Positions 26,761 through 35,803 of a stretch of DNA of 64,000 nt are shown in pieces (position 1 is the first letter of the stretch; each line of letters opens with the position of its first letter). A program made the translations under genes and the position numbers. The stretch comes from Hyphomonadaceae bacterium TMED5 (GTDB taxonomy: Bacteria; Pseudomonadota; Alphaproteobacteria; Caulobacterales; Hyphomonadaceae), in assembly GCA_002173095.1 (NCBI GenBank), contig NHBK01000008.1:372001-436000 (forward strand). The letters are read 5' to 3'. The notes beneath the pieces are model-generated. The model ran no database searches. It had not been told where the DNA came from and was given only the letters and a program-made list of their open reading frames with translations.

Positions 26761-27714
26761 ATGGACTCTCTAAAACCAATCTCTCTGCCCGCTTCAGAAG
26801 CAGACGATGCCGCATTCACAAAGGCTCTGATGACCTCTTTCATGGAAACAGGTTTCGCCGTGATTGCAGATCATGGTGTGGACCAGTCCGTGATCGACAA
26901 AGCCTATGATGTTTCACGCGCATATTTCGAGCTGCCGACTGAAGCGAAGATGCAGTATTTCGATCCGGATGGCGCAGGTCAGCGTGGCTACACGCCTTTT
27001 GGCAAGGAGAACGCCAAGGGTTTTGCTGCGATGGATCTGAAAGAGTTCTGGCACACAGGCCGCGAACTTCCTGAGGGTCACCCATATCAGGCGATCATGC
27101 CGGAAACGCCTTCTGTTTCTGAAGTGCCTCAATTCGATGAAGCGACACAGGGCCTGTTTAAAGCCTTTGATGAGCTGGGCCTTCGTATCCTGCGCTCGGT
27201 TGCGTCGGGTCTTGGCCTGGAGCGCGACTGGTTTGCGGATAAAGTCCGCTATGGCAACTCAATCCTGCGTCTTCTGCATTATCCAGCGCAGACAACGCCT
27301 CCACCTGAGGGGTCTGTGCGTGCGGCCGCACATGAAGACATCAACGTAATAACGCTTCTGCTCGGTGCCGACGAAGCCGGCCTTCAGGTTCTGCCACGCG
27401 GCGCGAAGGATTGGATTTCCGTTCACGCCCCTCCGGGCACGCTCGTGATCAATGTGGGCGACATGCTTCAACGCATGACCAATAAAGTTCTCCAGAGCAC
27501 ATCCCACCGTGTCGTGAACCCATCGCCTGAACGCTCGCGCTTCAGCCGCTATTCCATGCCTTACTTCCTGCATTTCGAGCCGGAAGTGGAAATCCGTTCT
27601 CTGCCTGGCTGCGTTTCAGAAGACAATCCGGACCATTTTCCGGAACCAATCACTGCCAATGAGTATTTACTTGAGAGACTTCGTGAAATCGGCCTTCTCA
27701 AGACCGGCATGTAG
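26761..27714 (+). CDS. 2-oxoglutarate/Fe(II) dioxygenase, isopenicillin-N-synthase family
   Basis: The 317-residue protein has the N-terminal DIOX_N region (ETGFAVIADHGVDQSVID) and the double-stranded beta-helix with iron ligands His191 and Asp193 (AAHEDIN) and His249 (STSHRVVNP), and the co-substrate binding RYS motif at 263-265. All catalytic residues are present. This family includes ethylene-forming-like and flavone-type oxidases; bacterial members have varied unknown substrates. ATG 26761 matches the usual start of the family. It appears monocistronic. Confidence 0.88.
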   Translation: MDSLKPISLPASEADDAAFTKALMTSFMETGFAVIADHGVDQSVIDKAYDVSRAYFELPTEAKMQYFDPDGAGQRGYTPFGKENAKGFAAMDLKEFWHTGRELPEGHPYQAIMPETPSVSEVPQFDEATQGLFKAFDELGLRILRSVASGLGLERDWFADKVRYGNSILRLLHYPAQTTPPPEGSVRAAAHEDINVITLLLGADEAGLQVLPRGAKDWISVHAPPGTLVINVGDMLQRMTNKVLQSTSHRVVNPSPERSRFSRYSMPYFLHFEPEVEIRSLPGCVSEDNPDHFPEPITANEYLLERLREIGLLKTGM

Positions 27715-27729
27715 AGACATTAATTTACG

Positions 27730-27762
27730 TTCAGCTTGCATTCAGCTTCCGTTAAGTATCTC
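27730..27762 (+). promoter_or_regulatory. 11-bp direct repeats upstream of the RcnB-type gene
   Basis: TTCAGCTTGCA, TTCAGCTTCCG and TTAAGTATCTC follow one another with exact 11-bp period. Head-to-tail repeats of about 11 bp are typical binding sites of OmpR/PhoB-family response regulators. The third unit also forms TTAA-N7-TTAG, one base from the CtrA consensus TTAA-N7-TTAA. The block ends about 45 bp before the start codon, in the position of a promoter. Confidence 0.5.
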
Positions 27763-27805
27763 TTAGGTGTGTGTGTGTGAGGGCCCAGACCTGGAGATAC
27801 TCCGA

Positions 27806-28513
27806 ATGAAACCATTCAAATTTCTCGGCATATCGCTTCTGGCTGGCAGTATGATCTCAGTTTCGGCGCTTCCGGCGTCAGCCCAAAGTCATGGCAATCG
27901 CCATAATAGCGGTTACGGACAACAGAATCATCACGGCTATTCGGGCAATCATCGCTCGTACAACAATAATGGCAGCCATGGGCATAACCGCGGTTCGAAC
28001 CATCAATATGGTCAGAACAATCGCGGCAATTCTCATTACAATGGCAATCGCGGGAATTCCCACAGCTACGGCAACCGCGGCAACACCCATTATAATGGTC
28101 ACAGCCAAAACAACCGATACAGCAATAACCATCATTATAATGGCCGGTCTTATTCCAATAACACCCGTCATTATCAGAATTATCAGTATCGTCCGCCGGC
28201 GCAGCATTATAACCGCGGCACGACCTATACCTATAACAACTACTCGTACAATACGGGCTATCGCGGCTATAACACCTACCGTCCTGCCCCTGTCGTAAAT
28301 TATGGGTATCGACCAGGTTATGTGCCGCGCTATCGCGTCGGGCACCAGTTTGCCAATCACGGTCATTATGTCGTGAGCAATTATTCCCGTTATGGCCTCT
28401 ATGCGCCGCCTCCGGGCTATCGCTGGCTGCGCCATGATGGCGATGCTTATCTGGCCACCATCGGCACTGGCATCATTGCCGGGGTAGTTGTTGGCGCCAT
28501 TTTGTCGAACTGA
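27806..28513 (+). CDS. Secreted Asn/His/Tyr-rich protein with RcnB-type C-terminus
   Basis: The 235-residue protein has a signal peptide ending near LPASAQS, then about 140 residues made largely of Asn, His, Gly, Tyr and Ser (units such as NRGNSHYNGNRGNSHSYGNRGN), and a C-terminal RcnB domain (YRVGHQF, NYSRYGLYAPPPGYRWLRHDGDAYLATIGTG) ending in a hydrophobic Gly/Val stretch. E. coli RcnB is a periplasmic protein of nickel/cobalt homeostasis; the His-rich part here could bind metal or contribute to surface adhesion. GGAG precedes ATG 27806. A terminator follows. Confidence 0.82.
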   Translation: MKPFKFLGISLLAGSMISVSALPASAQSHGNRHNSGYGQQNHHGYSGNHRSYNNNGSHGHNRGSNHQYGQNNRGNSHYNGNRGNSHSYGNRGNTHYNGHSQNNRYSNNHHYNGRSYSNNTRHYQNYQYRPPAQHYNRGTTYTYNNYSYNTGYRGYNTYRPAPVVNYGYRPGYVPRYRVGHQFANHGHYVVSNYSRYGLYAPPPGYRWLRHDGDAYLATIGTGIIAGVVVGAILSN

Positions 28514-28537
28514 TCTAAGATTTTGGTCTTAAATAAA

Positions 28538-28565
28538 AGCCCGGCCACTGTGCCGGGCTTTTTTT
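28538..28565 (+). terminator. Rho-independent terminator after the RcnB-type gene
   Basis: AGCCCGGC pairs with GCCGGGCT around a 6-nt loop and is followed by seven T. Confidence 0.92.
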
Positions 28566-28747
28566 GCCGCTCTGAGGCTCCCTCAAAATCTCTCAACCAG
28601 GCCAGTCACTTGCTTGTTTAATGACGCGCTAACCCTGTGCGCGGGGCACTATATCCCCATTTCCGCCTTAGTTTTGCACCGATTTCGGGAACTCATTACA
28701 GATTGGAGAGTTAACAGGATTGTGATACCCATAGAGATAGAGCTGAC

Positions 28748-29458
28748 ATGAAAAAAACTTTTCTTCTTCTCACCTGCGCCTTTGCCTGTTCTTTGCCTGC
28801 CGCCCAAGCAGAAGAAGAAACGTTTTACTCTCAAGTACATACGACGCTAAATTCAGCGATTACATCAGCCCCCCCCATCTCTGATGTTTCAGAAATCCCA
28901 GCAGGTACCCAGCTTTACCTCGCGCGACCAGAAGCGAGCTTTGGTTCGGACCTAACGACGAGCTCCGGCCCACAGCCGTATGAGCCAAACGGCTATGCCC
29001 GCGCCAATGACACACAAGTTTCGATGAATTTGTCACCCACAGTGACCTTTGGCGGCGATGAAGAACATTCAGGCCTCTATTTTTCGCCCCGCTTCACTGA
29101 ATATCAGACGAATGATGCAGGCGTAGAAAGCTATTCGGCAGAGATCCGCCTCGGCAATGTGGTGGAATTCGAACGCGGCACTCAGCCTAAAGGCTGGTAT
29201 GTATTCGCTGCAGCAGACGGTGAAGCGCTCAGCCTCAACACACGTAGCTTTAATGACGGCGCCAATGGGCCTATGTCGCTTAGCCTTGATGATCAGATCA
29301 CGGTCGGCGACCTTCAGACGGGCGTTTCTACATATTTTGGCGGAACGCAGTTCACAGTCAGCTATATTGAGACGGAAGCCTCATTCTCATCACCGGGCGG
29401 TCTGTCTACGTCGCAACGCGAACGCTTTGCCGGTTTCTCACTGGCCCGCGAATTCTGA
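28748..29458 (+). CDS. Putative outer-membrane beta-barrel protein, family not recognised
   Basis: The 236-residue protein has a signal peptide (MKKTFLLLTCAFACSLPAAQA), a low-structure N-terminal stretch, and from about residue 85 alternating polar/hydrophobic strands ending in an aromatic C-terminal Phe (FAGFSLAREF), the usual signal for BAM insertion. The segment ITVGDLQTGVSTYFGGTQFTVSYIETE recalls the C-terminal strands of LpxR/DUF2219 lipid A deacylases, but their catalytic pattern is not evident and the protein is shorter. It is monocistronic, with its own terminator. Confidence 0.65.
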   Translation: MKKTFLLLTCAFACSLPAAQAEEETFYSQVHTTLNSAITSAPPISDVSEIPAGTQLYLARPEASFGSDLTTSSGPQPYEPNGYARANDTQVSMNLSPTVTFGGDEEHSGLYFSPRFTEYQTNDAGVESYSAEIRLGNVVEFERGTQPKGWYVFAAADGEALSLNTRSFNDGANGPMSLSLDDQITVGDLQTGVSTYFGGTQFTVSYIETEASFSSPGGLSTSQRERFAGFSLAREF

Positions 29459-29487
29459 TTTTAAAGACTATGCGCTGCAGCTCGGAC

Positions 29488-29514
29488 AAACCGCCGGTCC
29501 CCGGCGGTTTTTTT
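29488..29514 (+). terminator. Rho-independent terminator after the putative outer-membrane protein gene
   Basis: CCGCCGG and CCGGCGG form a GC-rich stem with a very short loop, followed by seven T; leading A residues extend the stem. Confidence 0.9.
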
Positions 29515-29562
29515 GTGCCTGCTCCACACACGCCAACCAAACACTGCAGGTTTGTGCAGCGA

Positions 29563-32500
29563 TCAGTCGAAATCGCGTGTCCATTCAATAGACAGGTTTT
29601 CGCCCTCACCCGGAACGGTGTCCGCCGTGACAGAGATGTTATCGCGTGGCTCCCATTCAACGCTCACACCTGCACTGCCCTGCGCATTGGATGAGACTTC
29701 CAGATAGACATCCTCTGAAAGATAGCGCCCGGTAGCGACTGTGAAATCACCGGATTCGTTCTGGCCTACGTCGAGAGAATCGAGGCCTGCCAGTTGCTCA
29801 ATACCGCCCAGCAGATCAAAGCCTCCACCGCCGCCCATCTGAGCCAGCGCCGCCGCAAGCCGGGCTGTTTCGAGGGCTGTCAGCTGTGAAGGCGAACGAC
29901 CGAAAAGAACACGGGACAAAATTTCATCTTCAGGGAGTGTCGGCTCAGCCTCCAGCGCCACGCGTGGTCGACGCGGCGTACCTGAAATCAGAACGCGTGC
30001 TGTGAAGTCATCTGCATCACGCTCTGCTGTGATATTCAGACGCGCCATCATTGGGTCACCCTCCAGGCGGACTTCGCTATCGACGAAAGAGAAGCGCTTG
30101 CCCAGAAGGTCAAATCGTCCGCGTACAATACGTGCTACGCCATTTACCTGAATATCAGACACGTCACCTGTAATCTGCGAGGTAAGCGACATTTCCGCGT
30201 CCATGCCCTGCCCCGTCACGCTGAGACGACGCGGCGCGTTTAGAGAAACATCCAGCTGCACCCGGCGCTGCGGTTCTGCTTCTTCTTCTTCCTCTTCACC
30301 GAAATTCACATCCAGCGTTGTCACGCCAGATCCAGTCGGAAGACGGTCCAGGTCAATACTGCCCTCATCCAGCGTCAGATCCCCCGTAATAAGCATGACC
30401 TCATCACGAAGTTCCAATCCGAACGTGCCAGAAGTCACCGCGCGGCCTTCGCGGCGTTCAGCAATCACCAACTGATCAGCCTGAACGCTGATACTGCTTT
30501 GCCCACTGCCGCTGAGGCTAAAGCTACCTGTACCGCTCAGTGAGCCACCTGTGCGTCCAAATGCGGTGAATTCCGTCAGGTTTACAGCCTGATCAGTAAT
30601 ATCCGTATACATTTCGATGCGATGCAGAACAGTTCCCAGACCGGCATGTTCAAACCGGCCTTCACTCATATTCAGATAGCCATTCAGACTGTCGGCTTCG
30701 AAGGGAATACTGCCTGTCAGGCTGGCATCAATCGCGCCCAGAAGAATGACCTCATCGCTCAGAACGAGGCTGGAAAAATTGTCTACACGTCCATCAAGCA
30801 GCGCTTCAAATCCACCATTGCCCTGCTCATTCAGGGCAAGTGACAGCGTATTCGCATGCGTGATGACCGGTATATCGGCAGATATCTGCGCATTCAGCGC
30901 CTGACCTTCAGCCGTCGAAAGGCGCGCTGACAACATCTCATCGCGCAGGTCACCCGTCAGGTTGAAGGTGATTGGCGTCATATCACGTTCGACCCAGGCC
31001 ACACTCCGAAGCGCACCTGTCATGGACCCGACCAGCGTATCAGCGGCCTCTTCCAGATGGATGCGGGCATCCATAGTCCCGTTCAGTGGCGCACGACCGC
31101 CAGCTTGCATAACACTTTGAAGCTCAACATCTGCCAAGGTGATATTCAGGCGGTCGGTCGCTTCATCAGAGAGTTGAAGTGCAAACTCGCCGCCGAACAG
31201 GGCGAGGCTCAACTGTCCTTCTGCACCCTTGGCAGACTGGGCGAAGCTGAACGGCTCGTTCGACTGAATAGTTTCATTGCCCCAATCCAGCGAGATCGTA
31301 CCCGTGGTATTTCGGCTGGCCTCAGAAAGCGAAACGGCACGTCCCGAGAGTGTAAGCTCTGTCGGCTGCGTCACTTCGGCAACTGTCAGCAAACCTGTCA
31401 GGCCAAAATTGTAATCAGCCTGAGCTAGACTACCGGACACATTCAATGCCAGTTCGCCGCCCTGAACAGGCCCGGTATTGATTTCAGACACAGTGCCAGA
31501 AACGCTCAGATCTCCACGCACTCGACGGGCCGTTAAGTCGATGCTCTGCGCAGGCAGCCCCTCCGGCAGATCACCAGTCAGACGCACGTCACCAATGACC
31601 GAATCCACATCCCCGCCTTCGCCCGTCACATTGCCGGTGAGAGCAAGCGTCTGCCAGCTTCCCGAGACATTCTGAAGTTGCCAGTTTGCGCCTTCGAGCG
31701 CGATATCTGAGGTCAGCTGTAATGGCGCGTCGTCCATATCGCCGCTGAAGTCAGCCTGCGACATGAGTCCGCTACCGCTCCACACACCATCCAGTGCAAG
31801 CCGTGGCCCTATGATCCTACGGTCACCAGTGATCAGTTCGTCACCTGTCAGAACAGCACTCAATGAAAGGTTTTCAGGCGTGCCTTGCGCTGTAAAATCA
31901 CCTGCAGCGCCCGAAAATGTGGATGCAAGCGGATAGTCTTCAGCTGTTTGCAGACGCGCAGCCACATCCAGAACGCCCTGCACCGAACGAGATGCCCGGC
32001 CCGTAAGTGTCACTGCGCTGGTGTTCAGCGAAATGTCCGGCAAACTCATTGCGCCCTCATCGGACACCCAGCCAGACGCACGCAATTCCACGCGCTCGCC
32101 CGTCCATTCACTTAGCGCCGAGGACGCATCTGAAAGCCGCGTCCCGTTCAGGCGTAGGGAAACCTGTGAACGGCCGGAGTTGTCGCCGCGCCGTACTCGC
32201 CAGCTTCCGCGCACCAATCCGGTTTCGTGCAGATCAAACTCAGCAAGGTTCAGACTGACTTCACCATCCAGATTTGCCTGTACGCCGTTGGTCATCAGCA
32301 CATCGCCATTCGCATTTACCCGCGAACCGGGCGTCTGAATGGAAACCGACGCAATATCAGCGGCGAGAGTTTCAACGTCCAAAGAAGAATCAATGTCGAT
32401 AAGCGCCCATCGAATTGCGATTGTGCTGTCACTGTTCGCAATTCGAATGCCTTCGGCACGCAAATGCTCGTCACTCGTCACCAGCCCCGCATCATAATGA

Positions 32501-33702
32501 ACACTGAGCGGCCCATAGACACGCTGAATACGCGCAGACGGCGCAGTTAGCGTTTCGACGGTCACGTCTCCATCGAAGCCAAACTGTTCGCCGCGTTGCG
32601 CAACATCACCAACCAGCGAAATGCGATCTGCGGAAATGGCAACATCGCCCATGAGATCGCCGGGCCGGATCACCTGCATAGACACACGTGCAGACCGAAC
32701 GTCATCGATCGTACGGATATCCACTGCAGACAGGCTCAGCACATCACTGCGGACAAAAAGAGCGAGCGTTTCCAATGGCTCTTCAAGGTCCAACTCGCCG
32801 AAGAACTCTATGCTATTGCCGACCCTGTCAGCATGTTCTGCGCTCAGCGGATGGCGCAGCATATCCAGCGTACCTTCAAAGGCGTGCAACCCATCATCAG
32901 GTGCGAAAGTCGCCCTGATCCAGCTTTCATTGTTCAGACGGGCATCGAGAGCTGCGTTCAACTGGCTCGTATCACCAGAGGCTGTGAACTTGGCTGATAC
33001 GGCCTGATCCGCATCCAGTTGCAAGAGCCCCGCAAACAGCCCACCAGCCGGACCATTCAGTTCCAGTGCGCCTGTCAGCGGAGAGGTTTCATCCCAGCTT
33101 ACATTGCCAACAAGACGGTCACCGCCTTCGGCCTCCGGCTCGACATTCACTTCGATCAGTCCGGTTTCCGGCGTCCAGACGAGCGCGCCGTTCACCGTGC
33201 CCGACACAGCTTGCGGGAACACACCTTCATCCAGCGCCAGTCGTCCAATGGCCAGCTCTGTCAGATCGATCGTTTTGAGCGGTGAGCCGCTCTCTTCTTC
33301 GTCTTCACTTGGGATGAGAACCGGGCGGCGCGTGAGGTGAATTTCCTCTGCCGTTACCGCATCAATAGCGAGATTTCGACCAAGCAAGGGAAGTGGTCGC
33401 CATTCCAGAACGATACTGTCGGCCTCTGCCCAGACACCGTCCTCGTCACTCACAGTTAGGCGTTCAATTGAGATGCTGGACAGAAGGTCGCCTTCAAATC
33501 CGTCGATCTGAACGGTTTGCCCCTGCACTATCATGTCTTCGAGCTTGGCTTCGAGAAACTCGCGCCCAGCCGACGTGGCAAGAAGAACGCGAATGAGCAC
33601 CAGCGCTGAGACTATGAACAGCAACACGCCGATCAGGATTTTGCTCCAGAGCGGGAAGCGAGAACGACGCTGTGGCCGTTCAGATGATTGTGTATCAGCC
33701 AT
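29563..33702 (-). CDS. tamB: TamB, translocation and assembly module inner-membrane component
   Basis: This 1379-residue AsmA-like/TamB protein has an N-terminal membrane anchor (IGVLLFIVSALVLIRVLLA), a very long beta-rich periplasmic part, and the C-terminal DUF490/TamB domain (GRFDLLGKRFSFVDSEVRLEGDP, PTLPEDEILSRVLFGRSPSQLTALETARLAAAL). TamB bridges inner and outer membranes with TamA and is implicated in autotransporter assembly and phospholipid transport. Its ATG overlaps the tamA stop by one base (TGATG), so the two are coupled. Confidence 0.95.
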   Translation of the reverse strand: MADTQSSERPQRRSRFPLWSKILIGVLLFIVSALVLIRVLLATSAGREFLEAKLEDMIVQGQTVQIDGFEGDLLSSISIERLTVSDEDGVWAEADSIVLEWRPLPLLGRNLAIDAVTAEEIHLTRRPVLIPSEDEEESGSPLKTIDLTELAIGRLALDEGVFPQAVSGTVNGALVWTPETGLIEVNVEPEAEGGDRLVGNVSWDETSPLTGALELNGPAGGLFAGLLQLDADQAVSAKFTASGDTSQLNAALDARLNNESWIRATFAPDDGLHAFEGTLDMLRHPLSAEHADRVGNSIEFFGELDLEEPLETLALFVRSDVLSLSAVDIRTIDDVRSARVSMQVIRPGDLMGDVAISADRISLVGDVAQRGEQFGFDGDVTVETLTAPSARIQRVYGPLSVHYDAGLVTSDEHLRAEGIRIANSDSTIAIRWALIDIDSSLDVETLAADIASVSIQTPGSRVNANGDVLMTNGVQANLDGEVSLNLAEFDLHETGLVRGSWRVRRGDNSGRSQVSLRLNGTRLSDASSALSEWTGERVELRASGWVSDEGAMSLPDISLNTSAVTLTGRASRSVQGVLDVAARLQTAEDYPLASTFSGAAGDFTAQGTPENLSLSAVLTGDELITGDRRIIGPRLALDGVWSGSGLMSQADFSGDMDDAPLQLTSDIALEGANWQLQNVSGSWQTLALTGNVTGEGGDVDSVIGDVRLTGDLPEGLPAQSIDLTARRVRGDLSVSGTVSEINTGPVQGGELALNVSGSLAQADYNFGLTGLLTVAEVTQPTELTLSGRAVSLSEASRNTTGTISLDWGNETIQSNEPFSFAQSAKGAEGQLSLALFGGEFALQLSDEATDRLNITLADVELQSVMQAGGRAPLNGTMDARIHLEEAADTLVGSMTGALRSVAWVERDMTPITFNLTGDLRDEMLSARLSTAEGQALNAQISADIPVITHANTLSLALNEQGNGGFEALLDGRVDNFSSLVLSDEVILLGAIDASLTGSIPFEADSLNGYLNMSEGRFEHAGLGTVLHRIEMYTDITDQAVNLTEFTAFGRTGGSLSGTGSFSLSGSGQSSISVQADQLVIAERREGRAVTSGTFGLELRDEVMLITGDLTLDEGSIDLDRLPTGSGVTTLDVNFGEEEEEEAEPQRRVQLDVSLNAPRRLSVTGQGMDAEMSLTSQITGDVSDIQVNGVARIVRGRFDLLGKRFSFVDSEVRLEGDPMMARLNITAERDADDFTARVLISGTPRRPRVALEAEPTLPEDEILSRVLFGRSPSQLTALETARLAAALAQMGGGGGFDLLGGIEQLAGLDSLDVGQNESGDFTVATGRYLSEDVYLEVSSNAQGSAGVSVEWEPRDNISVTADTVPGEGENLSIEWTRDFD

Positions 33703-35468
33703 CAGAATGCCTGCCCCAGAGCAATATAAATCTGTACCGGATCATCGAAATCGGTTGGATCCAATGGTGTCGCAATATCCACTCTCAATGGACCAGCCGG
33801 TGTATCGTAACGCACACCGAAACCAGCGCCGAAGCGCAGGTCACTGAAGCTTGGCAACTCCGTCTCGGACACGCGTCCTGCGTCAATAAAACCGACCAGC
33901 CCGATATTCTGACGGAACTGCCAACGCGCTTCGACAGACGTCTCCAGGAGCGCACGCCCACCCAGAGGGGCATCATCATCGGAGCGAGGCCCAATAGCCT
34001 GATAAGCATAACCGCGGACGCTGCCGCCGCCACCAGAGAAGAAACGGTCATCAGATGGCAGCGCTTCAATATCCGCGCCCCAGACCGTTCCAAGTTTCAA
34101 CCGGCCAGCGAGCACGAGGCGTCGATCTTCGCCAAACGGCAAATATCCACGCAGCTGGCCCTCAGCGCGGATGAACTGGCTTTCAGAACTGCCGAAGGCG
34201 ACGTTTGGATCAACGCGGCCCTCAACCCGCCAGCCTTTGGTCGGGTTCAGAAAATCATCGGCGCGATCCAGACGCGCTGACGCGTACACGCCAAGAAGCT
34301 GAAGATCACGCTCGCCAAACTCGTCTTGTTCGTGAATGAGAGAGGCTGTCACGCCATAACTATATGAAAAGTCTGGTCCTTCGACGACTTCATAACCGGC
34401 ACCAACCGCAAATTCCTGACTGTCAAAGCCATCGGTATTTTCGTTGGACAATGTCGTGGAAAGCACGAGACCACGCCCGTATCCAAATTCGTTTGGTCGG
34501 CGCCACTGAACGTCCAGTTCCTGCTCAAGCTGAGCGACTGTAAGCTCTGCAACCAGCAAATCGCCATTTTTGGTCAGGTTACGACGGGTAAACTCTGCCG
34601 TGACACCCGGCCCGACATCGGTCGCAATGCTGGCGCCCAGCGCTACCGTATTGCGCTCTCGTTCACTCAGCGTGACGATCACATCATAGACCGCATCGCC
34701 ATTTTCCATAATGCGGGTCGGCTCTTCGGCCAGGCGAACATTTGCCAGATCAAACAGCCGGGTTTCGCTGAGCCGGCCGGAAAACATGGCAATGCCCTGA
34801 GGGGTGTATAAATCGCCAGCCTCAAAGGGGCGCAGACGGTCCAGATAATCGGTCTCAGTGATAATGTCGTCTGGATAGATCACCTCACCCAGTCGGACGC
34901 GATGACCTGCACTGACGTTATAGGTGACCCGAAGCTCACCGGCTTCGCGATCGCCCTGCACACGGCGGTCACCAGCCTCCGCAAAGGCGTAACCGTTACG
35001 GCGCAGGCTGAATGAGATTTCGCGCTCCGCATCGATGATTTCCGCCGGGATCGCCGTGTCTCCGGCTGCAAGCGTAATTGCGTCAAAAGCGTCCTGCGCC
35101 GCCTCAGAGTTGGGCTCCGCATCGGAATAGTCAATTTCCAGGATTTCGATGAGGAACAGCTTACCCGGTTCGACTTCAAGAACCGGGGTCGTCACTTCAT
35201 TCGTTTCGACATAGGCCGTGATTTGCGGATCGAAATATCCACGCGAATTCAGAATATCTCGCACGGTATTTTCAGCACGCTCAGCCTGTCTGCGCGCTTC
35301 AAACAGCGTTTCCGGGCGGTTCTCATCCGTCAGACCTGCTCTGACAGCATCACGAACATCCGACGGCAGAGTTTCACCTTCAAAACGCAATTGCACTTTC
35401 TCAGCGAGCGCAGCAGGACTGGCGCACGACATGACTGCGATAGCAGTGAGGAATGATCTGATTTTCAA
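33702..35468 (-). CDS. tamA: TamA, Omp85-family outer-membrane assembly protein
   Basis: The 588-residue protein has a signal peptide (cleavage near SPAALAEK), three POTRA domains (about 25-265) and a 16-strand Omp85 barrel with the conserved segments GGGGSVRGYAYQ (about residue 480) and FGAGFGVRYDTPAGPLRVDIATPL. The signal peptide forces use of a TTG codon at 35468 as start, since the next Met falls inside the hydrophobic core; a strong ribosome site is not visible. It faces the autotransporter gene across 335 bp. Confidence 0.93.
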   Translation of the reverse strand: MKIRSFLTAIAVMSCASPAALAEKVQLRFEGETLPSDVRDAVRAGLTDENRPETLFEARRQAERAENTVRDILNSRGYFDPQITAYVETNEVTTPVLEVEPGKLFLIEILEIDYSDAEPNSEAAQDAFDAITLAAGDTAIPAEIIDAEREISFSLRRNGYAFAEAGDRRVQGDREAGELRVTYNVSAGHRVRLGEVIYPDDIITETDYLDRLRPFEAGDLYTPQGIAMFSGRLSETRLFDLANVRLAEEPTRIMENGDAVYDVIVTLSERERNTVALGASIATDVGPGVTAEFTRRNLTKNGDLLVAELTVAQLEQELDVQWRRPNEFGYGRGLVLSTTLSNENTDGFDSQEFAVGAGYEVVEGPDFSYSYGVTASLIHEQDEFGERDLQLLGVYASARLDRADDFLNPTKGWRVEGRVDPNVAFGSSESQFIRAEGQLRGYLPFGEDRRLVLAGRLKLGTVWGADIEALPSDDRFFSGGGGSVRGYAYQAIGPRSDDDAPLGGRALLETSVEARWQFRQNIGLVGFIDAGRVSETELPSFSDLRFGAGFGVRYDTPAGPLRVDIATPLDPTDFDDPVQIYIALGQAF

Positions 35469-35575
35469 TTTGGATATTACTCTGAACTCTCGGGCCGGTC
35501 GTTGGCTCGCCTATATCGTGTCGTTCCGGGTATAGCCCCTCAACGAAACCGTATCGACTGTTTGGGATGAAAATC

Positions 35576-35593
35576 GGGTCATTTTTATGACCC
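35576..35593 (+). other. Short inverted repeat in the tamA/autotransporter intergenic region
   Basis: GGGTCAT and ATGACCC pair around a loop of T residues about 105 bp upstream of tamA. No T-run follows in either direction, so it is more likely an operator or RNA hairpin than a terminator. Confidence 0.4.
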
Positions 35594-35632
35594 AACGCAC
35601 ACCCAAACCGAAGGGTTCCATGAAAAAGGGCG

Positions 35633-35666
35633 TGAATTTATCTGAAATCGCCTGAATTTATCTGAA
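35633..35666. promoter_or_regulatory. Two 14-bp direct repeats spaced 20 bp, upstream of the autotransporter
   Basis: TGAATTTATCTGAA occurs at 35633-35646 and again, identical, at 35653-35666. The 20-bp period is two helical turns, so a dimeric activator or repressor could bind on one face. It lies about 140-170 bp before the autotransporter start and about 165-200 bp before tamA; which gene it serves is unknown. The rest of the 335-bp region shows only the hairpin at 35576. Confidence 0.5.
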
Positions 35667-35803
35667 TATCGTTTATCGGCAACTTTCTCGAATGACATTT
35701 CTGCAATATTTCTTTGACCTCTGAGTGAATCCATTGAAAACTAAACCCATGTGCAAATGCCCATGGGACGGGCATTTCAGGCGGCATTTCGGGGAGAAAT
35801 ACA

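Noticed and set aside
27878-28435. A minus-strand frame of 185 codons rich in Ile, Val, Met and Ala, looking like a membrane protein
   Set aside because: It is the antisense of the AAY/CAY codons of the Asn/His/Tyr-rich gene; hydrophobicity is a by-product of that composition.
35576-35593. GGGTCAT/ATGACCC hairpin considered as a terminator
   Set aside because: No T-run in either direction and it lies upstream of two divergent genes, where no transcript should end.
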